Part shown: piece after piece, positions 1 through 8,007 of the stretch | Position numbering within the stretch: position 1 is the stretch's first letter | Layout: every line of letters begins with the position of its first letter | NCBI RefSeq assembly: GCF_008124605.1 | Contig: NZ_VRYN01000001.1 | Location: 484,772-548,771, forward strand | DNA length: 64,000 bases | From: Halobacterium salinarum DSM 3754 | GTDB taxonomy: Archaea; Halobacteriota; Halobacteria; Halobacteriales; Halobacteriaceae | Direction of reading: 5' to 3' | Translations under genes and position numbers: made by a program | Notes under the pieces: generated by a model | What the model was told of the DNA's origin: nothing | Database searches by the model: none | Seen by the model: the letters and a program-made list of their open reading frames with translations, nothing else

Positions 1-437
1 TCCGGGGGGAGATCGACGTTGAGCGTGCCCGGGTACGGCTCGTAGCCGAGCTTCTCGGCGAACTGGCGGTTGTACCCGGGGAGGCTGATGTAGTGGCGGC
101 CTTCGCCCATGCCGCTGGTGACTGTCCCCGCCAGCGCGAGCTCGCCGGGGTCCTCGAAGATGCGGCGGTAGTCCTCGTATTCGTGTTTGAGGGCGTGTCG
201 GCCCGCGTCGGTGACGGTGATCCACTGGCCGTCGCTGACGAGGTCACGGGTGACGTGGTCGGCGTCGTCGAGTGCTTGCAGCCGCCGGGAGGCGGTCTGG
301 CTGGAGGCGTCGAGGCGGCTTGCGAGGTCGCCACACGACACTTTCACCTCGCCGCGGTGTGCGCCGTCGAGCGCGAGCAGTTTGAGCACGGCGAGTTCGT
401 CGTACCCGACGTCGCCGGTGCTCGTGGCTCCTGACAT
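1..437 (-). CDS. ribK: CTP-dependent riboflavin kinase, N-terminal part (cut by window edge)
   Basis: Only the first ~145 codons are present; the gene runs off the left edge. It starts at an ATG (435-437, minus strand). Residues ~10-90 form a winged helix typical of haloarchaeal RibK ([13 protein letters not shown], then [19 protein letters not shown]). The start of the DUF120 kinase domain follows, with [19 protein letters not shown] and [10 protein letters not shown], motifs of the archaeal CTP-dependent enzyme that phosphorylates riboflavin to FMN. The HTH domain suggests it may also regulate transcription in response to flavin, which is inference. Family assignment is firm; the catalytic C-terminus is not visible. 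Confidence 0.85.
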   Translation of the reverse strand, partial: MSGATSTGDVGYDELAVLKLLALDGAHRGEVKVSCGDLASRLDASSQTASRRLQALDDADHVTRDLVSDGQWITVTDAGRHALKHEYEDYRRIFEDPGELALAGTVTSGMGEGRHYISLPGYNRQFAEKLGYEPYPGTLNVDLPP

Positions 438-500
438 GGCTGGGGGTTGGCCCGCGCCCCGCATAAGGATACCGAAAGTGGAATGCGTCTCGGAATTGAG

Positions 501-1478
501 CTAGTCCGCGGTGGGGCGAGCGCCCTCGGTCCAGAACGCCGACTCCGGCCGCAGGTCCTCCACCCACGTGTCCTCATCGCGGGCGAGCAGCGCCACCCGC
601 GAGGCGGGCTGCTCCCGGAGCACCGAATGCGGCAGGTGTGTTTTGACCGCGCGAGCGAACGCGAGGACGTCCTCGTGGTCGGGCATCGCCGCCCGCCCCA
701 AGCGGTCCCGGCTATCCCCGACGTGCATGTACGCCTTGAGCTCCACGAAATCGGGGGCCGCACGCTCGAAGAACCCGGCGTACCAGTCCGGGTTCGCCAT
801 GTTCTGGCCGCCGACCAGCGTCGTCCGCAACACGGTCCTGGTGTCGTCTTTCGCGTGCAGCACGTCCATCGTGTCCACGAGGCGCTCCCAGGCGTCGTCC
901 TCGGTCGCCCCCACCACGTCGTCGAACGTCGCGCGCTCGGGCGCATCGACGGAGACGTACAGCTGCGTCGGATCGCACTCCCGGAGCACCGCCGGGCGGG
1001 TGCCGTTGGACACCAGGAACGTCGTCAACCCCCGGTCGTGGAACGCCTCGATGAGTTCGGGCAGGTGGGGGTACAGCGTCGGCTCGCCGTCCAGGGAGAT
1101 GGCGACGTGGCGGGGCTCCATCGCCTCCTCGAAGCGCTCTCTGGGCACCTCGTCGTTGCCGCCGAACCCCGACAGCAGCTTCCGCTGGAGGCGGATCGAG
1201 GCGTCCACCACGGCCTCGGGGTCGTCCCACGCCACGCCGTCGAGCTCGTAGGTGTGCCCGGAGTGGTCCCGCCAGCAGAACACGCACCGCTCGTTGCACC
1301 GCACCACCGGCGTCATCTGGATGCACCGGTGGGACCGGATCCCGTAGAACGCGTGCTTGTAACACGTGCCCTCGCCGCGCATCGCGTTCGCAGTCCAGCC
1401 ACACGTCTGGGCGGCCGTGTGGTTCTCGTGGTGGTAGTCCGGGTCGTCCACCTGTTTCGGACCGTCCGACTCGCTCAT
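501..1478 (-). CDS. taw1: tRNA 4-demethylwyosine synthase Taw1 (radical SAM)
   Basis: This 325-residue protein carries the radical SAM cluster motif CNERCVFCW (C61, C65, C68) and three further conserved cysteines at C26, C39 and C52. In archaeal Taw1/TYW1 those three bind a second 4Fe-4S cluster. Taw1 condenses pyruvate with N1-methylguanosine-37 of tRNA-Phe to form the tricyclic imidazopurine of wyosine. The long open frame extends upstream to 1589, but the ATG at 1478 (MSESDGPKQ) is preceded at ~28 nt by a TATA-like tggtgttatgcgt (about 1501-1513, minus strand), which favours a leaderless start there. The archaeal form lacks the flavodoxin domain of eukaryotic TYW1, as here. Confidence 0.95.
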   Translation of the reverse strand: MSESDGPKQVDDPDYHHENHTAAQTCGWTANAMRGEGTCYKHAFYGIRSHRCIQMTPVVRCNERCVFCWRDHSGHTYELDGVAWDDPEAVVDASIRLQRKLLSGFGGNDEVPRERFEEAMEPRHVAISLDGEPTLYPHLPELIEAFHDRGLTTFLVSNGTRPAVLRECDPTQLYVSVDAPERATFDDVVGATEDDAWERLVDTMDVLHAKDDTRTVLRTTLVGGQNMANPDWYAGFFERAAPDFVELKAYMHVGDSRDRLGRAAMPDHEDVLAFARAVKTHLPHSVLREQPASRVALLARDEDTWVEDLRPESAFWTEGARPTAD

Positions 1479-1679
1479 TACCGATGGGGTCGGACGTGAC
1501 ACGCATAACACCACGGAACTGGACCGCCACCGGAGGGCAGTCCAACCCACCGACCGGAAGCGAGTCCGGCGGTGGCGGCATTGGTTCAACTATCGGCGGT
1601 CTCGTGGGTGCGATGGGGGCGTGCCTCTGTCGAGTCCTTCTGGAGGGCGGGTGACGGACAAACAGTGTGGAGTCGCCGG

Positions 1680-1787
1680 CTACAGCGGCGCGCCGACGTA
1701 CGCGAGCACGCCGTACGTGACCCCGAGCACGACCAGCACGTAGAGCAGCAGCCATCCAGTTGACATTGAATCGCGTTCCGTTGGCAT
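1680..1787 (-). CDS. Small single-pass membrane protein (35 aa)
   Basis: A short frame encodes MPTERDSMSTGW followed by one strongly hydrophobic helix (LLLYVLVVLGVTYGVLAYVG) and a TAG stop. Another in-frame ATG lies at 1766 (28-residue version). The start at 1787 is preferred because a TATA-like gcgttaagcg sits about 28 nt upstream (1811-1820, minus strand), right at the 3' end of the MinD-like gene. This predicts an independent leaderless transcript. Function is unknown; it resembles the many tiny haloarchaeal membrane peptides. It lies between taw1 and the MinD-like ATPase, all on the same strand. Confidence 0.65.
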   Translation of the reverse strand: MPTERDSMSTGWLLLYVLVVLGVTYGVLAYVGAPL

Positions 1788-1813
1788 ACCTGAGTGTCGG
1801 AGGACGCTGTCGC

Positions 1814-2731
1814 TTAACGCTTCCCGTTCGACCCGAGCAACCCACCGGTGAGCCGCCACAGGATCGAGGCGTCCCGTGTCTGGTCGTCGCCGGTCGCCGC
1901 GCCGGCACCGCTGCCGTCGTCGGTGGGCGCTTCGGACGGCGCGGATGCAGCCATCAGCCCCGAAGCGGCGTCACCGCTGGCGTCCCCATCACGGAACGAC
2001 ACCGGCAACGGCTCGTCGAGCAGCGTGTACGCGAGCTCGCGGTACGCCTGGGCGGCGGGGCTCTCCGGGGCGAGCGAGACAAGGGGGGTGCCGGCGCGCT
2101 CGCTGTCGGCGACACGGCTGTCCTCGGGAATCAACCCCAGGATGTCCGTCTGGAGCGTGGCGGCGGCGGCGTCCCCGTGACCGGCGTCGGCGCCACCGGC
2201 GTCGTCGGTGACCCGCGTCACGACAGCGCCGGCGACGTGGCCGCCGACCCGCTCGACGAGGGCGCGGGTTTTCGCGGTGTTGGCCAGGGCGGCCGTCTGG
2301 CGCGTGGACACGAGCACTGTCTCGTCGGCCAGGCCCAGCGGCACGGTCGTGTCGTGGCTGAGTCCGCCGCCGGTGTCGACGATCACGCAGTCGTAGCGGT
2401 CACGGAGCGTCGCCGCGACGTCCGGGAGTGCGGACGGATCCGCGCGCCCGAAATCCGTGATCGCGGTGCCGCCGACGATCACGTCGAAGCCGGCGGGGGC
2501 GGCCGCGGTCGCGTCCGTGAGCGCGGCGTCGTCCGCGAGCACGTCGTGGAGGGTTGCAGTCGCTGACTCGTCGCACGCCACCACGTGATCGACGTTCGCC
2601 ATCCCCAGGTCGGCGTCCACGAGCACCACCGACCGATCGGCTTCCGCCATCACCGCGGCGACGTTTACCGCAGTCGTCGTCTTTCCGACGCCACCCTTCC
2701 CGGAGGCGACGGCGAACACACGGCCACTCAT
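1814..2731 (-). CDS. MinD/ParA-like ATPase
   Basis: The protein has 305 residues. It opens with MSGRVFAVASGKGGVGKTTTA, carrying the deviant Walker A motif with both the signature and P-loop lysines. It continues with VLVDADLGMANVDH (Walker A') and DCVIVDTGGGL (Walker B), the pattern of SIMIBI-class MinD/ParA/FlhG ATPases. The C-terminal ~60 residues are low-complexity (D/G/A/S-rich) and may form a tail or end in a short helix (WRLTGGLLGSNGKR). The ATG at 2731 is 29 nt from a TATA-like gctttatgtg on the minus strand. It is divergent from prf1. Haloarchaea carry several MinD paralogues tied to cell shape and motility positioning; the role of this one is not deducible. Confidence 0.88.
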   Translation of the reverse strand: MSGRVFAVASGKGGVGKTTTAVNVAAVMAEADRSVVLVDADLGMANVDHVVACDESATATLHDVLADDAALTDATAAAPAGFDVIVGGTAITDFGRADPSALPDVAATLRDRYDCVIVDTGGGLSHDTTVPLGLADETVLVSTRQTAALANTAKTRALVERVGGHVAGAVVTRVTDDAGGADAGHGDAAAATLQTDILGLIPEDSRVADSERAGTPLVSLAPESPAAQAYRELAYTLLDEPLPVSFRDGDASGDAASGLMAASAPSEAPTDDGSGAGAATGDDQTRDASILWRLTGGLLGSNGKR

Positions 2732-2753
2732 ATGGTTCCATCTTCGCACACCG

Positions 2754-2822
2754 TCACATAAAGCGTTTGGCGGTGCCGGATGCCCCAGCCACGGCGCTCT
2801 ACAGGGTCAAAGCTTACTTACC
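2754..2822. promoter_or_regulatory. Divergent promoter pair, minD-like / prf1
   Basis: On the plus strand, agcttactta (2811-2820) lies about 30 nt before the prf1 ATG at 2846. On the minus strand, gctttatgtg (about 2757-2766) lies about 29 nt before the MinD-like ATG at 2731. Both match the spacing of leaderless haloarchaeal promoters and support the chosen starts. Inferred from spacing and A/T content only. Confidence 0.55.
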
Positions 2823-2845
2823 GGCCGGTCGGCTATGTCAGTGCA

Positions 2846-4096
2846 ATGAGCGAGCAGGACGAGGTACCGTCCGAGGACCGACGCAAGTACGAGTTCCGCA
2901 AGGTCATCGAGGAGCTCAAAGACTACGAGGGCAGCGGCACCCAACTGGTCACCATCTACATCCCCCCGGACAAGCAGATCTCGGACGTCGTGGCCCACGT
3001 CACCCAGGAGCACTCCGAGGCCTCCAACATCAAATCCAAGCAGACACGCACCAACGTCCAGGACGCCCTCACGTCGATCAAAGACCGACTGCGCTACTAC
3101 GACACGTTCCCCCCGGACAACGGGATGGTCGTGTTCTCGGGCGCGGTCGACTCCGGCGGCGGCCGCACGGACATGGTCACGGAAGTCCTGGAGTCCCCAC
3201 CCCAGCCCATCGAGTCGTTCCGCTACCACTGCGACTCGGCGTTCCTCACCGAACCCCTCGCGGAGATGCTCGGCGACAAGGGCCTCTACGGGCTGATCGT
3301 CCTCGATCGCCGCGAGTCGAACGTCGGCTGGCTGAAGGGCAAGCGGGTCCAACCGGTGAAATCCGCGGAGTCCCTGGTGCCCGGAAAACAGCGCAAGGGC
3401 GGCCAGTCCGCCCAGCGGTTCGCCCGGCTGCGCCTGGAAGCCATCGACAACTTCTACCAGGAGGTCGCGGGCATGGCCGACGACCTCTTCGTGCCGAAGC
3501 GCCACGAGATCGACGGCATCCTCGTGGGCGGCCCGTCACCAACGAAAGACGAGTTCCTCGACGGGGATTACCTCCACCACGAGCTCCAGGACAAGGTCCT
3601 GGGGAAATTCGACGTGTCGTACACCGACGAGTCCGGGCTGTCGGATCTGGTCGACGCGGGGCAGGCGGCGCTGGCGGAAGCCGACCTGATGGACGACAAA
3701 TCCGACATGGAGGAGTTCTTCGAGGAGCTCAACGGCGGCAAGCTCGCCACCTACGGGTTCGAGCAGACGCGCCGAAACCTCATCATGGGCTCGGTCGACC
3801 GCCTGCTGGTCTCCGAGGACCTCCGCGAGGACGTCGTCATCTACGAGTGCCCCAACGACCACGAGGAGTACGAAACCATCGACCGCCGGAACACCAGCCC
3901 CGAGCACACGTGTTCGGACTGCGGCGAGGAGGCCACCGAGGTCGACCGCGAGGACGCCATCGACCACCTCATGTCGATCGCCGACCAGCGCGGCACGGAG
4001 ACGCATTTCATCTCCACGGACTTCGAGAAGGGCGAGCAGCTGCTGACCGCGTTCGGCGGGTACGCCGGGATTTTGCGGTACTCGACCGGCGTGTAG
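2846..4096 (+). CDS. prf1: Peptide chain release factor aRF1
   Basis: The protein has 416 residues, the usual archaeal length. Domain 1 has the stop-codon-reading NIKS motif (residues 61-64) and YHCDSAF, matching the YxCxxxF motif (127-133). Domain 2 has KGGQSAQ with the universal GGQ (185-187) that triggers peptidyl-tRNA hydrolysis. Domain 3 contains CXnC pairs near residues 338 and 365-368 (EHTCSDCGEE), as in zinc-binding archaeal forms. The frame could begin at 2780, but the ATG at 2846 lies 30 nt after a TATA-like element and gives the canonical MSEQDEV start. The factor reads all three stop codons on the ribosome and works with ABCE1. Confidence 0.97.
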   Translation: MSEQDEVPSEDRRKYEFRKVIEELKDYEGSGTQLVTIYIPPDKQISDVVAHVTQEHSEASNIKSKQTRTNVQDALTSIKDRLRYYDTFPPDNGMVVFSGAVDSGGGRTDMVTEVLESPPQPIESFRYHCDSAFLTEPLAEMLGDKGLYGLIVLDRRESNVGWLKGKRVQPVKSAESLVPGKQRKGGQSAQRFARLRLEAIDNFYQEVAGMADDLFVPKRHEIDGILVGGPSPTKDEFLDGDYLHHELQDKVLGKFDVSYTDESGLSDLVDAGQAALAEADLMDDKSDMEEFFEELNGGKLATYGFEQTRRNLIMGSVDRLLVSEDLREDVVIYECPNDHEEYETIDRRNTSPEHTCSDCGEEATEVDREDAIDHLMSIADQRGTETHFISTDFEKGEQLLTAFGGYAGILRYSTGV

Positions 4097-4113
4097 GCCG
4101 CCACGCCGGTCGG

Positions 4114-4776
4114 TTAGTCGTCGACGTGTGCCTGCTCGAAGGGATACGGCGGCAGCCGGAGTTCCGCCAACCCCGGCAGGTGTTTGACGTTGTAGACGAC
4201 GCGCAGCTCCGGCGACAGCGGGACCCCGTTGCAGGACAGCCGGAACCCCTGGTCGATGAGGTCGGCAGTGAGGATGTGGTCGGTGGGCATCGACAGCGCC
4301 CCGTCGGTGACGGCGACCGCGCAGTTCGCACACGCACCACCCCGGCAGGCGTACGGCCACCGCCACCCACGGCGTTCGGCGGCCTCAAGCAGTGATTCGC
4401 CTGGCTCGACGGTGAACTCGCCGTGGTCGACGGGGTCGAGGTCGGCGGCCGCGGCGTTCGCGAACAGGTCGTCGTCGTCGAGCGCCCAGCCCGCGTCCGC
4501 CGCGACCGCGTAGTTCAGGTATTCGACGGTCGTTTCCGCGGATTCCGGCGCGCGCTCGAAACCCCCGTCGCCGGGATCGGTGTCGACGTCGGCCTCATCG
4601 AACCCATCGGCGTCGCCGGCTTCGATGGCGTCGTAGGCGGCCCGCACCAGCTGGAAGCGTTCCCGGGAGCCGCCCTGGTCGGGATGCGTTTCGACGATGC
4701 GGCGGCGGTACGCGCGTTCGATGGCCGCCTCGTCCGCGTCAGGGGACACGCCGAGAACTTCGAACGGGGAGTCCAC
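4114..4776 (-). CDS. J-domain / [2Fe-2S] ferredoxin fusion
   Basis: The 220-residue protein starts with a DnaJ-type J domain (residues ~1-55) holding the HPD tripeptide (31-33) that stimulates Hsp70. An acidic linker follows. The C-terminal plant-type ferredoxin domain has ligands C144, C149, C152 and C182 (CRGGACANC ... LSCNG). It starts at GTG 4776, 27 nt from TATA-like agacttttgatg (4797-4808). It presumably carries electrons on a [2Fe-2S] cluster while docking to DnaK, or uses the J domain in cluster assembly; that coupling is inference. Convergent with prf1 (gap 17 nt). Confidence 0.85.
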   Translation of the reverse strand: MDSPFEVLGVSPDADEAAIERAYRRRIVETHPDQGGSRERFQLVRAAYDAIEAGDADGFDEADVDTDPGDGGFERAPESAETTVEYLNYAVAADAGWALDDDDLFANAAAADLDPVDHGEFTVEPGESLLEAAERRGWRWPYACRGGACANCAVAVTDGALSMPTDHILTADLIDQGFRLSCNGVPLSPELRVVYNVKHLPGLAELRLPPYPFEQAHVDD

Positions 4777-4852
4777 ATCCCGTGTTGGGCGTAGAGCATC
4801 AAAAGTCTCCCCGCCGGCGTGGATGTCGCCGGGGACTCGCGGCCGGCGGCGC

Positions 4853-5245
4853 TCAGATGAGCTGTGCCAACTGTGTGCGCCGCCGGCTCACGTCCACCGC
4901 CGGGGTGACGGCTGTGTCGGCTGCGAGGCGGTCCAAGAACAACAGCACGTCGACGCCGTGGCGTTCGGCGACCCCGGCAACGGCGTCGGCGTCCGCGCGG
5001 TGGAGCGCGAGCCGATCCACGAGCGCGAGCAAGCACGCAAGCACCGCGGCGGTCTCGCCGTCGGCGGGGAAGGCGTCGCTCGCGCGGGCGAAGTCGGGGT
5101 AGTCGTCGGGCGGGTCATCGGTGGGCGCAACGCGCAGACACTGCGTGCAGAGCACAGCGCCGGGCCGGTCGTCGGGGAGGCAGTCGCTGACCGACGCTGG
5201 GATCGGAAACGACACCACCGGACACCCGCAGTTCGAACACGTCAT
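4853..5245 (-). CDS. Small zinc-ribbon protein (DUF6276-like)
   Basis: This 130-residue protein has two cysteine pairs (C3/C6 and C33/C36) spaced as a zinc ribbon, then an alpha-helical region rich in Ala and Leu. From memory it matches a haloarchaeal family annotated as DUF6276, but I have not checked. It starts 14 nt after the atpD stop and so is probably the last gene of the ATP synthase transcript. No enzymatic motif is visible. A structural or assembly role for the synthase is possible only by position. Confidence 0.7.
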   Translation of the reverse strand: MTCSNCGCPVVSFPIPASVSDCLPDDRPGAVLCTQCLRVAPTDDPPDDYPDFARASDAFPADGETAAVLACLLALVDRLALHRADADAVAGVAERHGVDVLLFLDRLAADTAVTPAVDVSRRRTQLAQLI

Positions 5246-5259
5246 GGCTCAGTCGACGG

Positions 5260-5934
5260 CTACGCGCCCGTCGACTCCGCGGCCGCGGCCTCGTCGGCCG
5301 CCTCCTCTTGGGCTTCTTTCTTGTCTTTGACCTTCTTCATCCGGAACATCTCCTCGCGTTCCTTCTCTTCGAGTTTCTGGTCGATGTACTCTTTGCCCTC
5401 GTGGAGTTCGGGCAGCAGCTTGAACTCCAGTGCGTTCACGCGGCGCTTGGTCGTCTCGATCTCGGTGAGCATCTTCTTCATCGCCGTCTCGACCTCCGCG
5501 GCGAGCACGATCGACTCCAACAGCTCCTCGTAGGCGTCTGCGGCCTCGTCGATGCGCGCGCTCGTGCCGAGGATGCCGTAGCCCCGCTTGTCGAAGGATT
5601 TCTTGACTTTCGTCGATTCGATCTGGGGGACGACGACGCCCATGATGTTCATCGACTCGACGGTGATCTCGGGGTACTCTTCGAGCGCCGCGGCGGCCCC
5701 GCTGACCGCGACATCGCCCTCCATGGCGCGCGCCATGTTGATCTTCTGCTGTGCGGTCTCGTAGTCGCCTTCCAGACCCGACCGGACGTCCTGTGACTGA
5801 TCCAGGATGTCCATGAACTCCATGATGAGTCCGTCACGCTTCTGTTCGAGCGTGTCGTGGCCGCGCTCCGAGAGGTCGATGCGGTCCTCGATCTCCATGA
5901 GGTTCTTTCGGGTGGGCTTGATGTCCTGAGCCAT
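5260..5934 (-). CDS. atpD: A-type ATP synthase subunit D
   Basis: The 224-residue protein has the signature N-terminus [19 protein letters not shown] and long amphipathic helices at both ends (about 1-75 and 120-205), forming the coiled coil of the central rotor stalk. The middle contains [21 protein letters not shown], typical of V/A-type subunit D. It joins the proteolipid ring through subunit C/F to the A3B3 head. It is separated from atpB by crtY and blh. The Lys/Glu/Ala-rich C-terminal tail is a halophilic extension. Confidence 0.96.
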   Translation of the reverse strand: MAQDIKPTRKNLMEIEDRIDLSERGHDTLEQKRDGLIMEFMDILDQSQDVRSGLEGDYETAQQKINMARAMEGDVAVSGAAAALEEYPEITVESMNIMGVVVPQIESTKVKKSFDKRGYGILGTSARIDEAADAYEELLESIVLAAEVETAMKKMLTEIETTKRRVNALEFKLLPELHEGKEYIDQKLEEKEREEMFRMKKVKDKKEAQEEAADEAAAAESTGA

Positions 5935-5990
5935 GCGGGGTTCTTAGCCCGGTGTTCGGCCTCCGGGGAGGTAAACGTTTCCAGTCGGGC

Positions 5991-7013
5991 TCAGAGGACG
6001 CCCTGCACGCGGTCCATCCACGTGACCACGGCGACGTGTGGCAGGGTGAGCACGGCGATCAACACGAGGTAGAGTGCGGCCCCGGATTCGAGCGTGGTCG
6101 GCGGGTTGGGTACCGCCCACCACAGCACGCCGCCCAACGCGAGCGCGGCCGCCGTCATCGGCGCGGCCTCCACGCCGAACCGGGCCAGCGGTCCGAGGAT
6201 GTCGCCCGCGCGCAGCGACGGGTGGACCGAGCCGTCGACGGCGATGGCGCGCGCGACGTGCCGGACCGAGTGCCAGACGCAGAAGTAGACGCCGACGGCG
6301 AACACCGGCGGCACGACGAAGAAGAACACCCACAACAGGAGGGTTTCGGCGGCGTCGACCCGCCACGCGCCGGGGGAGTGGGTGCGGCGTCTGCCCGCCG
6401 CGAGCACCGCGACGGTCGCGGCTGCGAACGCGACGCCCAGCCACAGGCGGACGCGCGGGTCGAACACCGCGAGGTCGCCGACGGAGCCGCCGAACGGCGC
6501 GGCGAACGCGTCGACGACGCTGCGGTACCGCTCCGGGAACCCGAGCAGCGGCACGAGCATCGGGAGGCCACCCCGGATCAGGACCGTCGCCGCGCGCCGC
6601 GGGCGCGTATCGAGGTAGTCGACATCAAGGAAGTCGAGCAGCGGGTAGAGGTCGCCCTGCCCCCAGTGCAGCCACGTGATCGCGACGAACGCGAACGCAG
6701 CGGGAACGGGCGCGAAAAACCACGCGGCGGCGTAGCCACCACCAAGCACGAGGTAGAGGACGCCGACGACCGCCAGCCACCGCACGGTGACGGTGCCCGT
6801 GACCGCGCGGGGCAACGCGAGGTAGTCGATCGCGCCGTGTGGCATGCCGAACACCACCGCGCTGGCGACCAGCGGGGCGTACCGTGCGGTCGGCGAAAGC
6901 GACACGCCGGTGATCGCGGGCAGGGCAGCGATGCTGATCGCCACCCAGCCCAAAGCCAGCGCCGGACGGGCCAGCGTGCGACGCGCCCGCGCCGTGAGTG
7001 GCGTCAACGCCAC
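5991..7013 (-). CDS. blh: Brp/Blh family beta-carotene 15,15'-dioxygenase
   Basis: This integral membrane protein of 340 residues has about eight hydrophobic helices. Conserved histidines are set as in Brp/Blh: GMPHGAIDY, WLHWGQGD, FCVWHSVRHVAR and LTLPHVAVV, which should bind the catalytic iron. The family cleaves beta-carotene to two retinals, the chromophore of bacteriorhodopsin and halorhodopsin. The GTG start at 7013 (VALTPLTARA) overlaps the end of crtY by 10 nt, so the two are translationally coupled; the frame's upstream extension is crtY in another frame. Halobacterium has two such genes (brp near bop, and blh). The position beside crtY argues this is blh. Confidence 0.9.
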   Translation of the reverse strand: MALTPLTARARRTLARPALALGWVAISIAALPAITGVSLSPTARYAPLVASAVVFGMPHGAIDYLALPRAVTGTVTVRWLAVVGVLYLVLGGGYAAAWFFAPVPAAFAFVAITWLHWGQGDLYPLLDFLDVDYLDTRPRRAATVLIRGGLPMLVPLLGFPERYRSVVDAFAAPFGGSVGDLAVFDPRVRLWLGVAFAAATVAVLAAGRRRTHSPGAWRVDAAETLLLWVFFFVVPPVFAVGVYFCVWHSVRHVARAIAVDGSVHPSLRAGDILGPLARFGVEAAPMTAAALALGGVLWWAVPNPPTTLESGAALYLVLIAVLTLPHVAVVTWMDRVQGVL

Positions 7014-7717
7014 CGGGCTAGCACCCACGCGTACAGGATGAGGCCCTGGCTCACGAACACGTTCGTCACGAAGAAAAACGCGCCCTCCTCGATGGGCAGC
7101 CCGAGCACCGTGATTCCGGTGGTGTACTGGCCGGCCAGGATCCAGATGCCGTCCGCGATGGCGTACCGGTCGGCCGCCGACAGGAACAGCGTCGGCACCA
7201 GCACGGCCGCGGCGAACACCCGGCGGCGGCGCCACAGATACCGCCAGCCGACCGCCCACTGGAGCGCGAGCACGGGTGCCGCCCACGCGAGGATCGCGCC
7301 GATGTAGAACGTCGCGTCGACGGTGAGCAGCACAGCGCCCCCACACCCGACGAGCACGCCCGCGAGCGCGCCCAGCACGGCGTCACGCCGGGTCGGCGAG
7401 AAGCCGGCGGTCGGGCGCAGCGGGAGGGCTTGCACCCAGAGCCCGGTGAGCAGCGTCTGCGTGATGACGAACAGATACTCCTCGATGGGCATCTGCCAGA
7501 GCCGCCCCACGACGGTGCCCTCGCCGTACCACCAGACGCCCGTTGCGATCAGGTAGTTGTCCCAGGGGGTCGTGTATGACAGCGCCAACACCAGCAGGAT
7601 GCCGACGCCGGCGGCCCGGGCGCGGTCGCCGTCCCAGCGAGCCGCGCGCACCACGCCCAGCGCAACCAGCGGCGGGCCGACGACGACAGCCAGGAACGTG
7701 AGGTAGCTCGTCGTCAC
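7004..7717 (-). CDS. crtY: Lycopene beta-cyclase, fused CrtYc/CrtYd type
   Basis: The 237-residue membrane protein has seven or so helices arranged as two homologous halves. Each half keeps the active-site signature: YTTPWDNYL with PIEEYLFVI (first half) and LPIEEGAFFFVTN (second half). This is the single-chain form of the heterodimeric CrtYc/Yd cyclase, which converts lycopene to beta-carotene. The GTG start at 7717 gives VTTSYLTFLAVV; the longer open frame upstream lies in intergenic DNA. Together with the overlapping blh gene it provides the two steps from lycopene to retinal. Confidence 0.93.
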   Translation of the reverse strand: MTTSYLTFLAVVVGPPLVALGVVRAARWDGDRARAAGVGILLVLALSYTTPWDNYLIATGVWWYGEGTVVGRLWQMPIEEYLFVITQTLLTGLWVQALPLRPTAGFSPTRRDAVLGALAGVLVGCGGAVLLTVDATFYIGAILAWAAPVLALQWAVGWRYLWRRRRVFAAAVLVPTLFLSAADRYAIADGIWILAGQYTTGITVLGLPIEEGAFFFVTNVFVSQGLILYAWVLARWR

Positions 7718-8007
7718 GCCGTCTCCCCCCGAGAGTGCGCCGTGTGGGCGGCGCGAGCCGCGGGCTGTCCGACCGAGCGCGCCCCACAGCCCGCGGTGTC
7801 GAGTCGGACACGCCACAGCAGCACCGACGGCGAGCCCAACGGGTGCCCAGCAGCCACGTTGTGTATGCCATTTTGCTGCCCGTACGTAACTGTGGGGGGC
7901 AACACACGCGGTGTCCGGGCGGCGGCATGTGACAGGCACACAGCCCACTGGCTGGTGGTGCGAGCGCCGCGGAGTGCAGCGAAAAAGACCGTCGCAGCCG
8001 GACGGCG
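7718..8007. other. Long spacer between atpB and crtY
   Basis: About 290 nt without a credible gene, unusually long inside this otherwise overlapping operon. A weak TATA-like element on the minus strand (around 7860-7870, aatggcatacac) could start a separate crtY-blh transcript with a long leader of ~140 nt. Short frames here lack codon bias. No repeat or mobile-element remnant was recognised. Confidence 0.5.

Noticed and set aside
447-1499. 350-codon plus-strand frame opposite taw1
   Set aside because: Composition is Arg/Val/Gly-rich as expected for the antisense of an acidic haloarchaeal gene; taw1 has all family motifs.
7714-7941. Possible gene in the atpB-crtY spacer
   Set aside because: The frame is Arg/Ala/Gly-rich without motifs and lies in non-coding sequence; it is typical of random GC-rich frames.
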